Of a DNA stretch of 64,000 nucleotides, positions 49,255-59,200 are shown one piece after another (the first letter of the stretch is position 1; each line of letters begins with the position of its first letter). The notes beneath the pieces were generated by a model. That model did no database searches and was not told the DNA's origin. It worked only from the letters and a program-made list of their open reading frames with translations. A program made the translations under genes and the position numbers. The stretch is taken from the NCBI GenBank assembly GCA_039105265.1, contig JAPFFF010000007.1, forward strand, positions 1,240,001 to 1,304,000. The letters run 5' to 3'. This DNA is from Tritrichomonas musculus (lineage: Eukaryota > Parabasalia > Tritrichomonadida > Tritrichomonadidae).

Positions 49255-50517
49255 ATGTCCAATTCTAAAACCCGCGTAGCATACTTCTATGATGAAGAAA
49301 TCGGCAACTTTTACTATGATGAAGGCCACCCAATGAAGCCCGTTCGTGTCAGAATGACACACAGCCTTGTGTTAGCATATGGTCTTCATAATCATCTTCA
49401 AGTTTTTCGACCACGCCGAGCTACTCCTGTTGAAATGATGCGTTTCCACACACAAGATTACATCAAATTTCTTCAATATGCAACCCCAGATAATTCAACT
49501 AACAATTTCCAGGAATTAGAAAAGTATTGCCTTGGTGCAGACTCTCCTGTTTTTGATGATCTATTTGAATACTGCCAGATTTCTGCTGGAGGCTCTATTT
49601 CTGGTGCCCAGCGCTTAAATGCTGGATTATGTGATATTGCCATCAATTGGGCTGGTGGACTTCATCATGCTCGTAAAGAGCAAGCATCAGGCTTTTGTTA
49701 TGTAGCTGACTGCGTTTTGGGCATCATGGAACTTCTCAAATACAACCCACGAGTTATGTATATCGATATAGATATTCACCACGGTGATGGAGTCGAAGAA
49801 GCTTTTTATGACAGTGATCGTGTTTTGACAGTTTCTTTTCATAAATTTGGAAGCGACTTTTTCCCTGGAACAGGACACGTTTTTGATGTTGGTACGGATC
49901 TTGGACGATATTATGCTGTTAACGTTCCTCTTAGAGATGGAATGACAGATGATGCCTACTTAAGTATTTTCAAACCTATAATTAAAATGCTCATCGAATG
50001 GTTTCGACCAACAGCAATTCTACTTCAATGCGGAGCAGACTCATTAGTTGGAGACCGCTTGGGCTATTTCAATTTATCAACTTATGGCCATGGTGAATGC
50101 GTCAGATATGTTAAATCTTTCGGAATACCAATGCTCGTTTGTGGAGGAGGAGGATACACAAAAACCAGTGTTGCTAGGTGCTGGACTTATGAAACTGCTA
50201 TTTTAGTTGATCAACCAATTTCAAACGATATGCCAGAAACTGATTATTTCAACTTTTTCAGACCAACATATAAACTTCATCTTGTACCAGAAAAGACAAA
50301 AAATTACAATACTCCTGAATACTTGGAAAACCTTAAAATGCATATTATTGAAAATATTAGACATCTCCCTGGATCTCCTTCTGTTCAAATGATGGAACTA
50401 CCACCAAGGAGTATGATTAAAGCTGCAATGAAGGAGAAAGAATCGACCCCTTCTGCTTCTTCTCAATTATATAGAAGAGTTGATGAAGATGATGAAAGAG
50501 ATGACGATAATAAATGA
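49255..50517 (+). CDS. Class I histone deacetylase (HDAC1/Rpd3-like)
   Basis: The protein has 420 residues. It is near-canonical over the catalytic domain: GHPMKPVRVRMTHSLVLAYG, the tandem His in NWAGGLHHARKEQASGFCYV, the zinc ligands in VMYIDIDIHHGDGVEEAFY, FHKFGSDFFPGTGH, LQCGADSLVGDRLG with the third ligand, and the catalytic Tyr in CGGGGYT. A short acidic tail (DEDDERDDDNK) ends the protein, as in Rpd3-type enzymes. It removes acetyl groups from histones in corepressor complexes. All active-site residues are kept. It converges with the uL14 gene downstream. Confidence 0.95.
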   Translation: MSNSKTRVAYFYDEEIGNFYYDEGHPMKPVRVRMTHSLVLAYGLHNHLQVFRPRRATPVEMMRFHTQDYIKFLQYATPDNSTNNFQELEKYCLGADSPVFDDLFEYCQISAGGSISGAQRLNAGLCDIAINWAGGLHHARKEQASGFCYVADCVLGIMELLKYNPRVMYIDIDIHHGDGVEEAFYDSDRVLTVSFHKFGSDFFPGTGHVFDVGTDLGRYYAVNVPLRDGMTDDAYLSIFKPIIKMLIEWFRPTAILLQCGADSLVGDRLGYFNLSTYGHGECVRYVKSFGIPMLVCGGGGYTKTSVARCWTYETAILVDQPISNDMPETDYFNFFRPTYKLHLVPEKTKNYNTPEYLENLKMHIIENIRHLPGSPSVQMMELPPRSMIKAAMKEKESTPSASSQLYRRVDEDDERDDDNK

Positions 50518-50837
50518 AAAAGAAGAAAGAGAATAATGTCTTTATAATTCATTAAATTAATCAAAAACCGAATTTTGGCGATCAATAATCCCAATTTTAA
50601 TGGAAAAGAATCTTTCTAATTTTGTATGTACATTAATAATAATAGTATATTTCCTAAATAAAGCTTATTAAATTAATCATTACAATTGATCCTTTATCGA
50701 TATATCCCAACAAACTTTTTCAACGAAAAATTTAAAAATTCTTTAGAAAAAGTGAAAAACATGAATAGTTAAAGTTACTTTAAAAAGAGTAAAAGAATAT
50801 CAATTTTAAAAAATTTAATTATGTGTTAATATGTTGT
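50518..50837. other. AT-rich spacer between convergent genes
   Basis: No gene or repeat is seen. Confidence 0.5.
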
Positions 50838-51260
50838 TTAGAAAACGGCTGGGGCGACGCTGGCAATCTTTGGCCATAATTCGGCACATTCTTTCGCAAC
50901 AGGTCCTGTAATTGCAGAGCCTTTCATTTCTCCTTTATCGTTGATGACGACACCAGCATTGTCTTCGAAACCGATAACAACACCATCTTTTCTGCGCCAA
51001 AGTCGTTTCTGACGGATGATAACACCACACATGACCTTCTTACGGAGAGCTGGCTTACCTTTCTTGATTGTAACGACTGTTAAGTCGGAAACGGATGCTG
51101 CTGGAAGACGATTAAGACGACCTTTGCGACCACGGCATGAAATGACGAACATTGTTTTGGCACCTGAGTTGTCTGCGCATTGAACGACGGCACCAACTGG
51201 AAGGGCGAGAGTCATAGCGAATTTTGTACCTTGCTGACCTGTACGACCGCGTTTAGACAT
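50838..51260 (-). CDS. RPL23: Ribosomal protein uL14 (eukaryotic L23)
   Basis: The protein has 140 residues, the exact usual length for eukaryotic L23. Motifs are [64 protein letters not shown] (here [20 protein letters not shown]), [11 protein letters not shown] and [13 protein letters not shown]. It is a universally conserved protein of the large subunit at the subunit interface. Codon use is strongly C-ending and GC-rich against its surroundings, as expected for high expression. The stop TAA is followed by A (TAAA). Its start is only 96 bp from the divergent 7-TM gene. Confidence 0.97.
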   Translation of the reverse strand: MSKRGRTGQQGTKFAMTLALPVGAVVQCADNSGAKTMFVISCRGRKGRLNRLPAASVSDLTVVTIKKGKPALRKKVMCGVIIRQKRLWRRKDGVVIGFEDNAGVVINDKGEMKGSAITGPVAKECAELWPKIASVAPAVF

Positions 51261-51356
51261 CGATTAAAAGGCCGGAACGGTTTTGACAAGGCCAACCGAA
51301 AATTTTGATCGAAATGTGATATAAAAAATATTAGAAACCATTTATCCTTACAAATA
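51261..51356. promoter_or_regulatory. Short divergent promoter region (uL14 / 7-TM gene)
   Basis: Only 96 bp separate the two start codons, so both promoters must lie here. The half nearest uL14 is clearly GC-richer (GGCCGGAACGG, CAAGGCCAACC) than the other half. No TCA-Y-T motif is placed well for either gene. Confidence 0.6.
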
Positions 51357-52277
51357 ATGCTAAATGCTGTAGTACAAGCTTCAAATTTTACATGCCGAAA
51401 TGCAATGACTGGTCTTGGGTGTGGAATTATTGAAATGTTCATTCTTGGAATTTTTTTCCTTTTTGGAAGCTTTACATGCATTTATTTTTTATTTCATCAT
51501 TATAAAATAAAGAAAATTAATAAGCGACGATCTCCATGCGATAATTCAATTGTATTTTTTGCAACGATGTCTTTCTGGATGCTTTTTAGAAGTGTTATTT
51601 CAATAGTTCCTTTTAACTATACCCCTATAACGTACAATATCGTTTTTACAAACATCAGCGCAATTCTTTTTGCAGTCCCACTTTCATTTGTTATTTTAAT
51701 TTTATGCAATATTCTTTTTACTTATCGGAATCCTGGGACAAAAATGATAATCTTTTTTAAGATGCTATTTTTCATTTTTTTGACAGCATTTCTATTGATT
51801 GCAGTTGTCATTTCAATTGCTAATTCGAAAGATCAAAAAGCTCATGATAGAACAATGAAGCTTTGGAGAGCGTGCACTGATTTCCTCATATGTTTCTTTT
51901 TTGCTGGACCAGCAATTCAACTGGTTAAAGAATTTGCGATGAAATCCATAAATCAAAAATCTAGCAAAAAATGTCTCACATTATCAACAACAGGAGTTGC
52001 AATTTTCTCTTTTATTTTTATTTTGCGAGTTTTATACAATTTTCTTGCATATTGTGATTTAAATCCCATCGAACACTTTATTGAAGATCAAATTGATGAA
52101 GCAGAGAGAATTCCAAGTGTGGATGCTAGAGCATTTACTGTTGTTTACTACTTCGTTTTTGACTTTTTTGCTGGATGTTTAGGAATAGCCGCAGTTGTTT
52201 ACATTGAAAGTCAAGAACTAAATCTTATTGCAGATCGTGAATATGATCGCCAAAGAAGTGATTCTGCTATTGATTAA
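51357..52277 (+). CDS. Seven-transmembrane protein of unknown family
   Basis: The protein has 306 residues with seven hydrophobic helices. Approximate residues: 25-48 (IIEMFILGIFFLFGSFTCIY), 63-81, 95-116, 124-148 (FFKMLFFIFLTAFLLIAVVI), 168-186, 210-230 and 255-280 (YYFVFDFFAGCLGIAAVVYI). The N-terminus is outside with a Cys pair; the C-terminal tail is acidic and short. Helix count and loop lengths resemble the THH1/TOM1/TOM3-type or cAMP-receptor-like 7-TM families, but no signature motif confirms either. It is a possible receptor at the plasma membrane. Confidence 0.75.
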   Translation: MLNAVVQASNFTCRNAMTGLGCGIIEMFILGIFFLFGSFTCIYFLFHHYKIKKINKRRSPCDNSIVFFATMSFWMLFRSVISIVPFNYTPITYNIVFTNISAILFAVPLSFVILILCNILFTYRNPGTKMIIFFKMLFFIFLTAFLLIAVVISIANSKDQKAHDRTMKLWRACTDFLICFFFAGPAIQLVKEFAMKSINQKSSKKCLTLSTTGVAIFSFIFILRVLYNFLAYCDLNPIEHFIEDQIDEAERIPSVDARAFTVVYYFVFDFFAGCLGIAAVVYIESQELNLIADREYDRQRSDSAID

Positions 52278-52422
52278 ATTGTTTGAATTTTCTAATATTC
52301 ATTATTTTTTTTTTTTGATTCATTTCAATTTTTGAATTGACTAATTGAATTTTATTTATATATTCAAAAGATGGATATGACAAAAAAAGATCAAAATTGG
52401 CCAAATATTTGATCTTAATATA

Positions 52423-53127
52423 ATGAATGAAAAAGGTCGAAATTTAAACAAAACTCATCGTCGACATCATCATGATGAAGGCGATCCAAAATTTCAAGAT
52501 GAATATTCAAATCGCAGTTTATTTTTAAGTCGCATTCCTCCAAAGTCAACTAACTTGTCTAAACTTATCGATCATTACAAGCGTTTTGGCCATATAGACG
52601 CCATATACTCATCAGGAACACATACATCAATTATATTTGAATCAGAAGAGGCAACCAAAGCTGCTTTTGAATCCCCTTCTACAGTTCTTCATAATCGTTT
52701 TATTCATGTTTCTCTTCAAAAACCAACAGTTCCAAATATGGCTAATCTCGCTTCTGTCTGCAATATGGATATTATACAAAAAGCTATACAAGATTTCAAT
52801 ATTGAATCTCAAAAAGAAGCAGAAGAAACAGAAGAAATTCGTAACAATTTGAAAAAGAAAGCTGATCTTCGAAAGATTGAACAAGCAAAAAAGTTTTTGG
52901 AGAATTGTAAAAAAGAAAAAGATAAATTAGTGCAAGAAATGCAAACAATAGTTAATAATTTAGAAAATCTTCCTGATGAAGAAAAAGAAGCAAAAAGAGC
53001 AAGGCTTTCTTCACTGATAGATATGATTTCTATTTCTCAAGATAAAATTGATCAAATAGATAAATTGATACAAGATGCCAATAACATTAATAATGATGAT
53101 ATCAACAATACAGAAAATCCTTCTTAA
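52423..53127 (+). CDS. RRM protein resembling RBM26/RBM27
   Basis: The protein has 234 residues. One RRM (about residues 26-100) has NRSLFLSRIPP as RNP2-like strand, the helix STNLSKLIDHYKRFGHIDAI, a short RNP1-like strand HTSIIFES and the closing block TVLHNRFIHVSLQKP. These match the RRM of RBM26/27 (IPPELNNISKLNEHFSRFG ... VLNNRFIKV). A long charged coiled coil follows (about 120-225). RBM26/27 act with the poly(A)-tail exosome connection in nuclear RNA turnover. The zinc-finger and PWI parts of the animal proteins are absent. It converges with the importin-like gene 202 bp away. Confidence 0.72.
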   Translation: MNEKGRNLNKTHRRHHHDEGDPKFQDEYSNRSLFLSRIPPKSTNLSKLIDHYKRFGHIDAIYSSGTHTSIIFESEEATKAAFESPSTVLHNRFIHVSLQKPTVPNMANLASVCNMDIIQKAIQDFNIESQKEAEETEEIRNNLKKKADLRKIEQAKKFLENCKKEKDKLVQEMQTIVNNLENLPDEEKEAKRARLSSLIDMISISQDKIDQIDKLIQDANNINNDDINNTENPS

Positions 53128-53329
53128 TTTTTTTCTTTCTTGTTTGTTTTAATTTTATTAATATTTTTCTCGTTATGTATTCAATAAAATATTATTTATA
53201 TATAATATTATATTTTTCAAAGAAAAAAGCATGTACATACTTTAAATTCAACAATAATAGTTATTAATAGCAAGCTATAAAAAAAAAAATAAAAAAAGTA
53301 TTTATTAATGTATTTTAACCATTTAATCT

Positions 53330-56164
53330 CTAGTACAATGATATTGATTTCAAACATTTTAATGCTCTGTCCTTTATCTGGCTAGACTTAGACTTACCCA
53401 AATTTAATAATTTGGAAATATTTTTATTAGCCAATTTTGTATTATTTCTCATACTACAACGTGCAATCATAATCTCAGCAAGAGACAAAAAAGATTTAAT
53501 TGTATCATCGAAAATAGGCTTATCAGACATATCCATTTCTAATATTTTTGATGCAATTGTAGAAAGCAATCGAAGTTGCTGGGCTTCTCTTTTATAAAAA
53601 TCATTTCCAAATTTATTCAAATCACTATGTACAAAATCATTTTCATTTTTACCTTTAACAGCAAACATATAAGCTACACAATATCCTTTAAAGGCATTAC
53701 AAATCCCAATATAAACATTATTATATAATTCATAATTATTATTATTATAGTAAATTGGTCTTTGAAGTAATGTTTGAATATCAAATATAATCCTTCCACT
53801 ATATTCTATAGGAGCATTTTCAAGAAAAGTGGTATCAAAATCTAATTTTGATACAATCGTAGGTGATTCTAAAATTGAGCCTATAGCAGTAAAAAGATAC
53901 TTTTCTACATCAGTCGGACCACTTATAATGCATTTCTCTTCAACCATTTGCAATAATTGGTCTAATGCATTTGGTATTCCTGGCTTGATATAATTAAAGC
54001 AAGTTTTACAAAGAGTTGAGAATAGAAAACATGAACTTTTAACCACAATTGCATGATCCGAATGAAATTGATCAATACAAATATCAGTGATTAATTTCGA
54101 ATCATTGATATCAACAATTCCATTATTATTTATTATTATGTAATGAAGCGCTATTGCAGCTTGATCAAAAGTGCTATTTTTCAAACTAATTAATTTTCTC
54201 ATAATTTCATACGCTCTTCGTGTTAAAATTCTACCATTAATCGTATCCTCTTCTTCTGGATTAGTTGTGCAGAATGATGAATTAATTATCTGGGCAAATG
54301 TTGAAATGATCGAACATTTCTCGGATTGAACTATGCAACGATACTCAATATCAGGAATATCTCGGATTGTGTCTTCAAATGAGTTTAAATTAGAGTCATA
54401 CCATTTTTTCAAAAAAACATACGTGGTATCTTTATTAAATGATTTTTGAATAAATATTGATATTGCATCTGAAGAAGCTCTTACAATACTGTAATTTTTG
54501 GTAACAACACCATATGCAAAAAGATCATCTAATTTTTTTTTGAAACATATAAATGTTTCTTTGGAATGTAGAAAAGAAAAAAAAACTTTCTCATCCCAAA
54601 GATGAGATAATGAATTAATAAGATTTGCATATAAATATTTAATTTGCATATCAATATTTGATGGTTGTCCATTTTCAGTTGGATAACAAATATTAGTCAC
54701 ATCAACTAATTCCAAAATTATTTCAAGCTGCCCTTTGATTGGGATATGGGGAACTCTATGGCTACAACGCGATTGAATATTGCTGTCAACAACTACTTCA
54801 GGAAATAGCCTAAATATTTTACTTATTAATAACAATGATATAACTCGAATCAAAGGAGGAAAATTATTTTTTGCTGTATTTAAAATCAAAGTAGCCAAAT
54901 ATTGATATAAATATGGTGCAAATTCTTCTTTATTCATCGATGGCTCTGTAATTGTTAGCAACAAAATTAGAATAAAAAATATTTTTTCATAATCATCACC
55001 ATTAGTTTCTTGCATTGTATCATCAATTAATTTTGAGACAGTATTAAAAACAACAAAAGGTGATGCTTGTACAAATTTAGAAATTGTTTCGAGAATTAAA
55101 TCATAAAATTCGGATATTATAGTATCGTTGTTAACAAAATCTGAAATAGGCAAATCATAACTAATAATAGCAGCGCAATTTAACACTAATATCTTCCTTA
55201 GGTATTTAAAAAGTTGTGGAAAAACTTGGTTGCAATGAAATTTTGATTTACCAGTTTTATCTGCACAAAATGTCTCAATTTCAGCAAATTTACACCAAAA
55301 CGTTATGGAGCTTTTTAATATATCAAGATTATTTTCAAAACACAGGAGACTATTCATAACATTATCAAATACGATCTCCATAAAATATTCAGAATAACCA
55401 TAGAATTTTTCAAGTATCAGTAACATAATGTCATAACTATTTTGTGTAAGCTTTAAATCCCCCATTTTTAATAAATTTACAATGGCTTTTAATAAGTTTT
55501 TAATGATTTCTAAAGTAGATTCTATTTCAGGTTTGACCAAAATTTCTAAAAAAATTTTGATTACGGAAATAATAAAATTTGAGGCAGTGCGTCGTAGTTC
55601 AATATGAGCTTGATTTGAAGAAAATATTTCTTGGCAAGAAATAAATACACTAAAATAATGAGATGAAAAAATCTTTTTCAAATCTACATTAAAATTACCT
55701 AAATTTAAAACATCCATAAATACTTCAATAAAACTGGCGATAATGTATTGCGGTACATTTGGATTATTTATAAAACCAACAAAATCTTTTATTGTATCGA
55801 GCATTTTTTCTTTTTCAATTCCAATAATTAATGAATACAACTGCGATGCCAAGTTACGAATTGCTAAATTTTCTTGTTGAATTGCATTTTTTGCGATATC
55901 TCGTAATTTCATAGAAAATTGAGGATCGTTATTATACCCACCTAAAATATTCCTATATTGTTCGAGATTTTGGTATTTTAAGAAAGAAATAATTCTATCT
56001 AGGGCAATCATTTTGACAGGTATTTCATTTTGTGTAAAATAAATCTCTGCTAAATTAAAAATCGATGGTGGCTTTAAATTACCCAAAAAAGATTGAGCTA
56101 TTGTAAAATTAGGGCTGTTTGGATTTCTTAAGAAGTAAATATTTTGAAGTATTTCCTGCGTCAT
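53330..56164 (-). CDS. Divergent importin-beta-like HEAT protein
   Basis: The protein has 944 residues and is made almost wholly of paired helices. The N-terminus has an importin-N-like layout (AIQQENLAIRNLASQLYSLI). The segment LKSSITFWCKFAEIETF (about residues 280-296) resembles the A-x-x-x-x-EFW-x-x-[VI]-x-[DE]-x-E helix of importin-beta 1. No enzymatic motif is seen. Sequence drift is large compared with the Kap95-like gene at 18-20.6 kb, so it may serve a special cargo. It is divergent from the PA200 gene with 51 bp between the start codons. Confidence 0.62.
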   Translation of the reverse strand: MTQEILQNIYFLRNPNSPNFTIAQSFLGNLKPPSIFNLAEIYFTQNEIPVKMIALDRIISFLKYQNLEQYRNILGGYNNDPQFSMKLRDIAKNAIQQENLAIRNLASQLYSLIIGIEKEKMLDTIKDFVGFINNPNVPQYIIASFIEVFMDVLNLGNFNVDLKKIFSSHYFSVFISCQEIFSSNQAHIELRRTASNFIISVIKIFLEILVKPEIESTLEIIKNLLKAIVNLLKMGDLKLTQNSYDIMLLILEKFYGYSEYFMEIVFDNVMNSLLCFENNLDILKSSITFWCKFAEIETFCADKTGKSKFHCNQVFPQLFKYLRKILVLNCAAIISYDLPISDFVNNDTIISEFYDLILETISKFVQASPFVVFNTVSKLIDDTMQETNGDDYEKIFFILILLLTITEPSMNKEEFAPYLYQYLATLILNTAKNNFPPLIRVISLLLISKIFRLFPEVVVDSNIQSRCSHRVPHIPIKGQLEIILELVDVTNICYPTENGQPSNIDMQIKYLYANLINSLSHLWDEKVFFSFLHSKETFICFKKKLDDLFAYGVVTKNYSIVRASSDAISIFIQKSFNKDTTYVFLKKWYDSNLNSFEDTIRDIPDIEYRCIVQSEKCSIISTFAQIINSSFCTTNPEEEDTINGRILTRRAYEIMRKLISLKNSTFDQAAIALHYIIINNNGIVDINDSKLITDICIDQFHSDHAIVVKSSCFLFSTLCKTCFNYIKPGIPNALDQLLQMVEEKCIISGPTDVEKYLFTAIGSILESPTIVSKLDFDTTFLENAPIEYSGRIIFDIQTLLQRPIYYNNNNYELYNNVYIGICNAFKGYCVAYMFAVKGKNENDFVHSDLNKFGNDFYKREAQQLRLLSTIASKILEMDMSDKPIFDDTIKSFLSLAEIMIARCSMRNNTKLANKNISKLLNLGKSKSSQIKDRALKCLKSISLY

Positions 56165-56215
56165 CTAAAAATTTTGAAAATTTTGGTACCAAATAATAAA
56201 TTTTGAATATGAAAA
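56165..56215. promoter_or_regulatory. 51-bp divergent promoter (importin-like / PA200)
   Basis: Only 51 bp lie between the two start codons. The stretch is A/T rich with a GGTACC near the middle. On the minus side TTTTCAAAATTTTTAG precedes the ATG, which may hold a TCA initiator. Both genes must share this space or extend their promoters into the neighbouring coding region. Confidence 0.65.
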
Positions 56216-59200
56216 ATGGAAGAACAACGAAAGAATCAAATGAATATTTTTCCCGGCTATGAAACCGTCAATCCTGATCAACTCTGGCTAAACTTAATTT
56301 CGATGTTTATAGATGCTAATAATTCATCTGATTTTTTTCGTCTTTCTCACGTTATTCAAAAAATTCGACTTATGACATTTAATCGTTTTTTCCCAATTAC
56401 AACAGAAAGAATGATAGCAATAATCCCTCCTCTTTTTGACTTTATTACAACGCATCCTTTTAAGAGTTTTAAACTTCAAAAGGAAGCATCATACATTTTC
56501 AACAAAATTTGCTCCTATCCACATAGACTTCCTTCACTTCATTTATCTTTAGAAAAAGCACTTTCCTTTTATAACAGTTTATATAATATTAAAAGCCGAG
56601 CTTATCAGTTGGGACCTACAGATATTCAATGTTTTTATACATTTTTTAATACACTTTCTTACTTTTTTGATGAAAAAGATGGAGATAAACTTATCTCTCT
56701 TTACTACGATCAAATTGGATATGATGGTTCGAACTCTTTATTGGCACTTACTATGATTTGCAGATTTCTTCCATCAAAGCAATTACATAAAATATCGAAA
56801 GATTTTTTTTCTTTAATTGATGCATCAATTTGCTCAAAGATTACAGAGTCTATTTTTTTTTATTTAACAAGAGCTTCATTTTTTAATACAGATTTTGATT
56901 GGTCACCTTATTATGATTTAATTTTTCATGCCATTTTATGTTCAATGGATCCAAACATAGAAATAGTTGGAGTTTTAGCAGGAATGGAAACTCGAACTGA
57001 TTCTTGCCTATCATTAGGCTTTGATGACACATTTTCAATGGCTTTAAATGGTTCATTCGTTCTCTCAATAATTTTACCAGGGAATTACCAAGTATTAAAT
57101 CGTCTTAAGGTATTAATCAATTTAATGAAACCTCTTTTAACTCCAAATTCAAAAAAGGGTGTGACATTTTCATCTTTTTTATGCAATTTGGTTAGTTTTT
57201 TTCATCGAAGGATCAGATTTATTAATTTTCAAGATCAGAAATTTATTGATGAATTTGTTCGAATCATTGTTCCTTTTTTAAAGACAGCTCTTTTTACGGC
57301 ACATGAATCGATATCCTCAATAATGAGGAAGAGTATCATTAAATTATGCGATATGTCGATTCAAATCATGAAAGAAGAAATATTGCCAACATCAATAGAA
57401 AAGATGGTAGATATAGAAAACACTAGTCTTGCTAATCGTTGTTTTAAAATTTTAATAAAAATGATTCATATATTATTATTACATAAGAACATTAAAGAAA
57501 GTGTCACATTTATTCCAACCATTGTTGAAAATTCCTTCTATTCAATGAAGAATAGTGCAAATACCAACTCCTCATTTGGTCTGACCATTATTTGCACAAT
57601 ATCATATTTTATGTATTTTCCATTTAACACAGATTACATGAACAATAAAGAGAAGAATGCAGTTTACTCGATGACATCGCGAATTGTTGACTTTGTTACC
57701 CTATTCATGAAAGGGGGAGACAAAGTTACAGGCAAACCTGTAATTATAAATGAAAAAATGCATGTTTTTTATAAAATTATTGCATATTTTTCGTCTTTTG
57801 AAGACAAAGTCCTAATTGACAATTTCCCACGCATTTTTGAAGCATTAAATCCTGATTTCCAGCCACATTCTGTTTGCAACATTATGCGTTGCTTAGTTGT
57901 AGCAAAAGGCGACATTGTTATTCATTATTTTCTCCCCAAATTTTTAAATATAATGAAAAATGCCATTCCTACTTATTTAAAGTTTTACACAAATGCGATT
58001 TGCGGTGTTATTTACACATGTCCCGCCCTTTTGAATTATTTGGATGATCTTATCGACTTGACATCCGATCTCATGAAAAGTCTTGAAGCCAAAAAGATGA
58101 AAAATGCAACTTTTTTGATTTTAAACATCATTCAAGCACTCATGACAACAGTCAACACTGACTGGATTTGCTCCGAAATGATCGAGGAAGATGCCAGAGA
58201 GATGTGGGGAAAGCTGTATGAGAAGCATGATGTTAAACCAAGCTGGTTTTCGTTTAAACGATCAATCATTATCAATTATGCGACGAAATTTTTTAATTTT
58301 GTCGTTCCTCTCATGAAAGAACAATATTTAAAATGCGAGCCAAAAGTGCAAGAACGATTAATGACCTGTTATTGCCATCTTCAACGTTTCTTCTCGAATC
58401 GAGGCCGACTTGATGAACTAGAGCCAATTGAATTAGAAGCAGAAATGAGAGACTTGCAGTCACTTTTCGTAGATACAATTATTTATTTATTAACACAAGA
58501 AAATTTATGTCAAAATGGATTAAAACAAATCTTTAATCATTTAAGATTTGAGAATGATTCATTGACCAACATTTTATTTTCTAATTTCTTCATATGCGCA
58601 TCTAACTTAGGGAACAAAATGAGAAGCCCTACAAAGTACATCAGGTTCATTACAATGGCATACAAACAATCGATTTACAACTCGATTAATCAGAGCTATC
58701 GTGTTGAATTAACCGAATCAATCAAAAAGTTGATTGATACAATTTTTCCTTTCATATCTTCGCCATATAGAAATATCAGCGCTAATGCATCTTATTATAT
58801 ATTTTGTTATGAATCAATCTATCCCAAAATATATAACGAAATGATACCAAACGTCCTATCTTTGCTAGAGAAAGGAAATTACAACGAAGACCAATTTCGC
58901 GGTTATTTCCAATTCGTTCGAAGCGGATTAATGATTGCTGTTTATTTTAATCCTGATTTACTGCAACGCTTTTTAAAAATGATAATTCAAGCTAAATATG
59001 AAAAGAAGTGGAATGTCTCCAACTTGTTTTCATTAGCTGTGAATGAGTTAGAAAGGATTTGTTACAATTGTCTGAAAATAAAAAATGACAAAAATTGGAA
59101 ATTTTTTTTGTCAGAATTGCCACAATTGAATAGAACGATAGACATTCAACATTATCACTATATCATTCAATTCTGTTTCAATCAGACACCATCGGTATCG

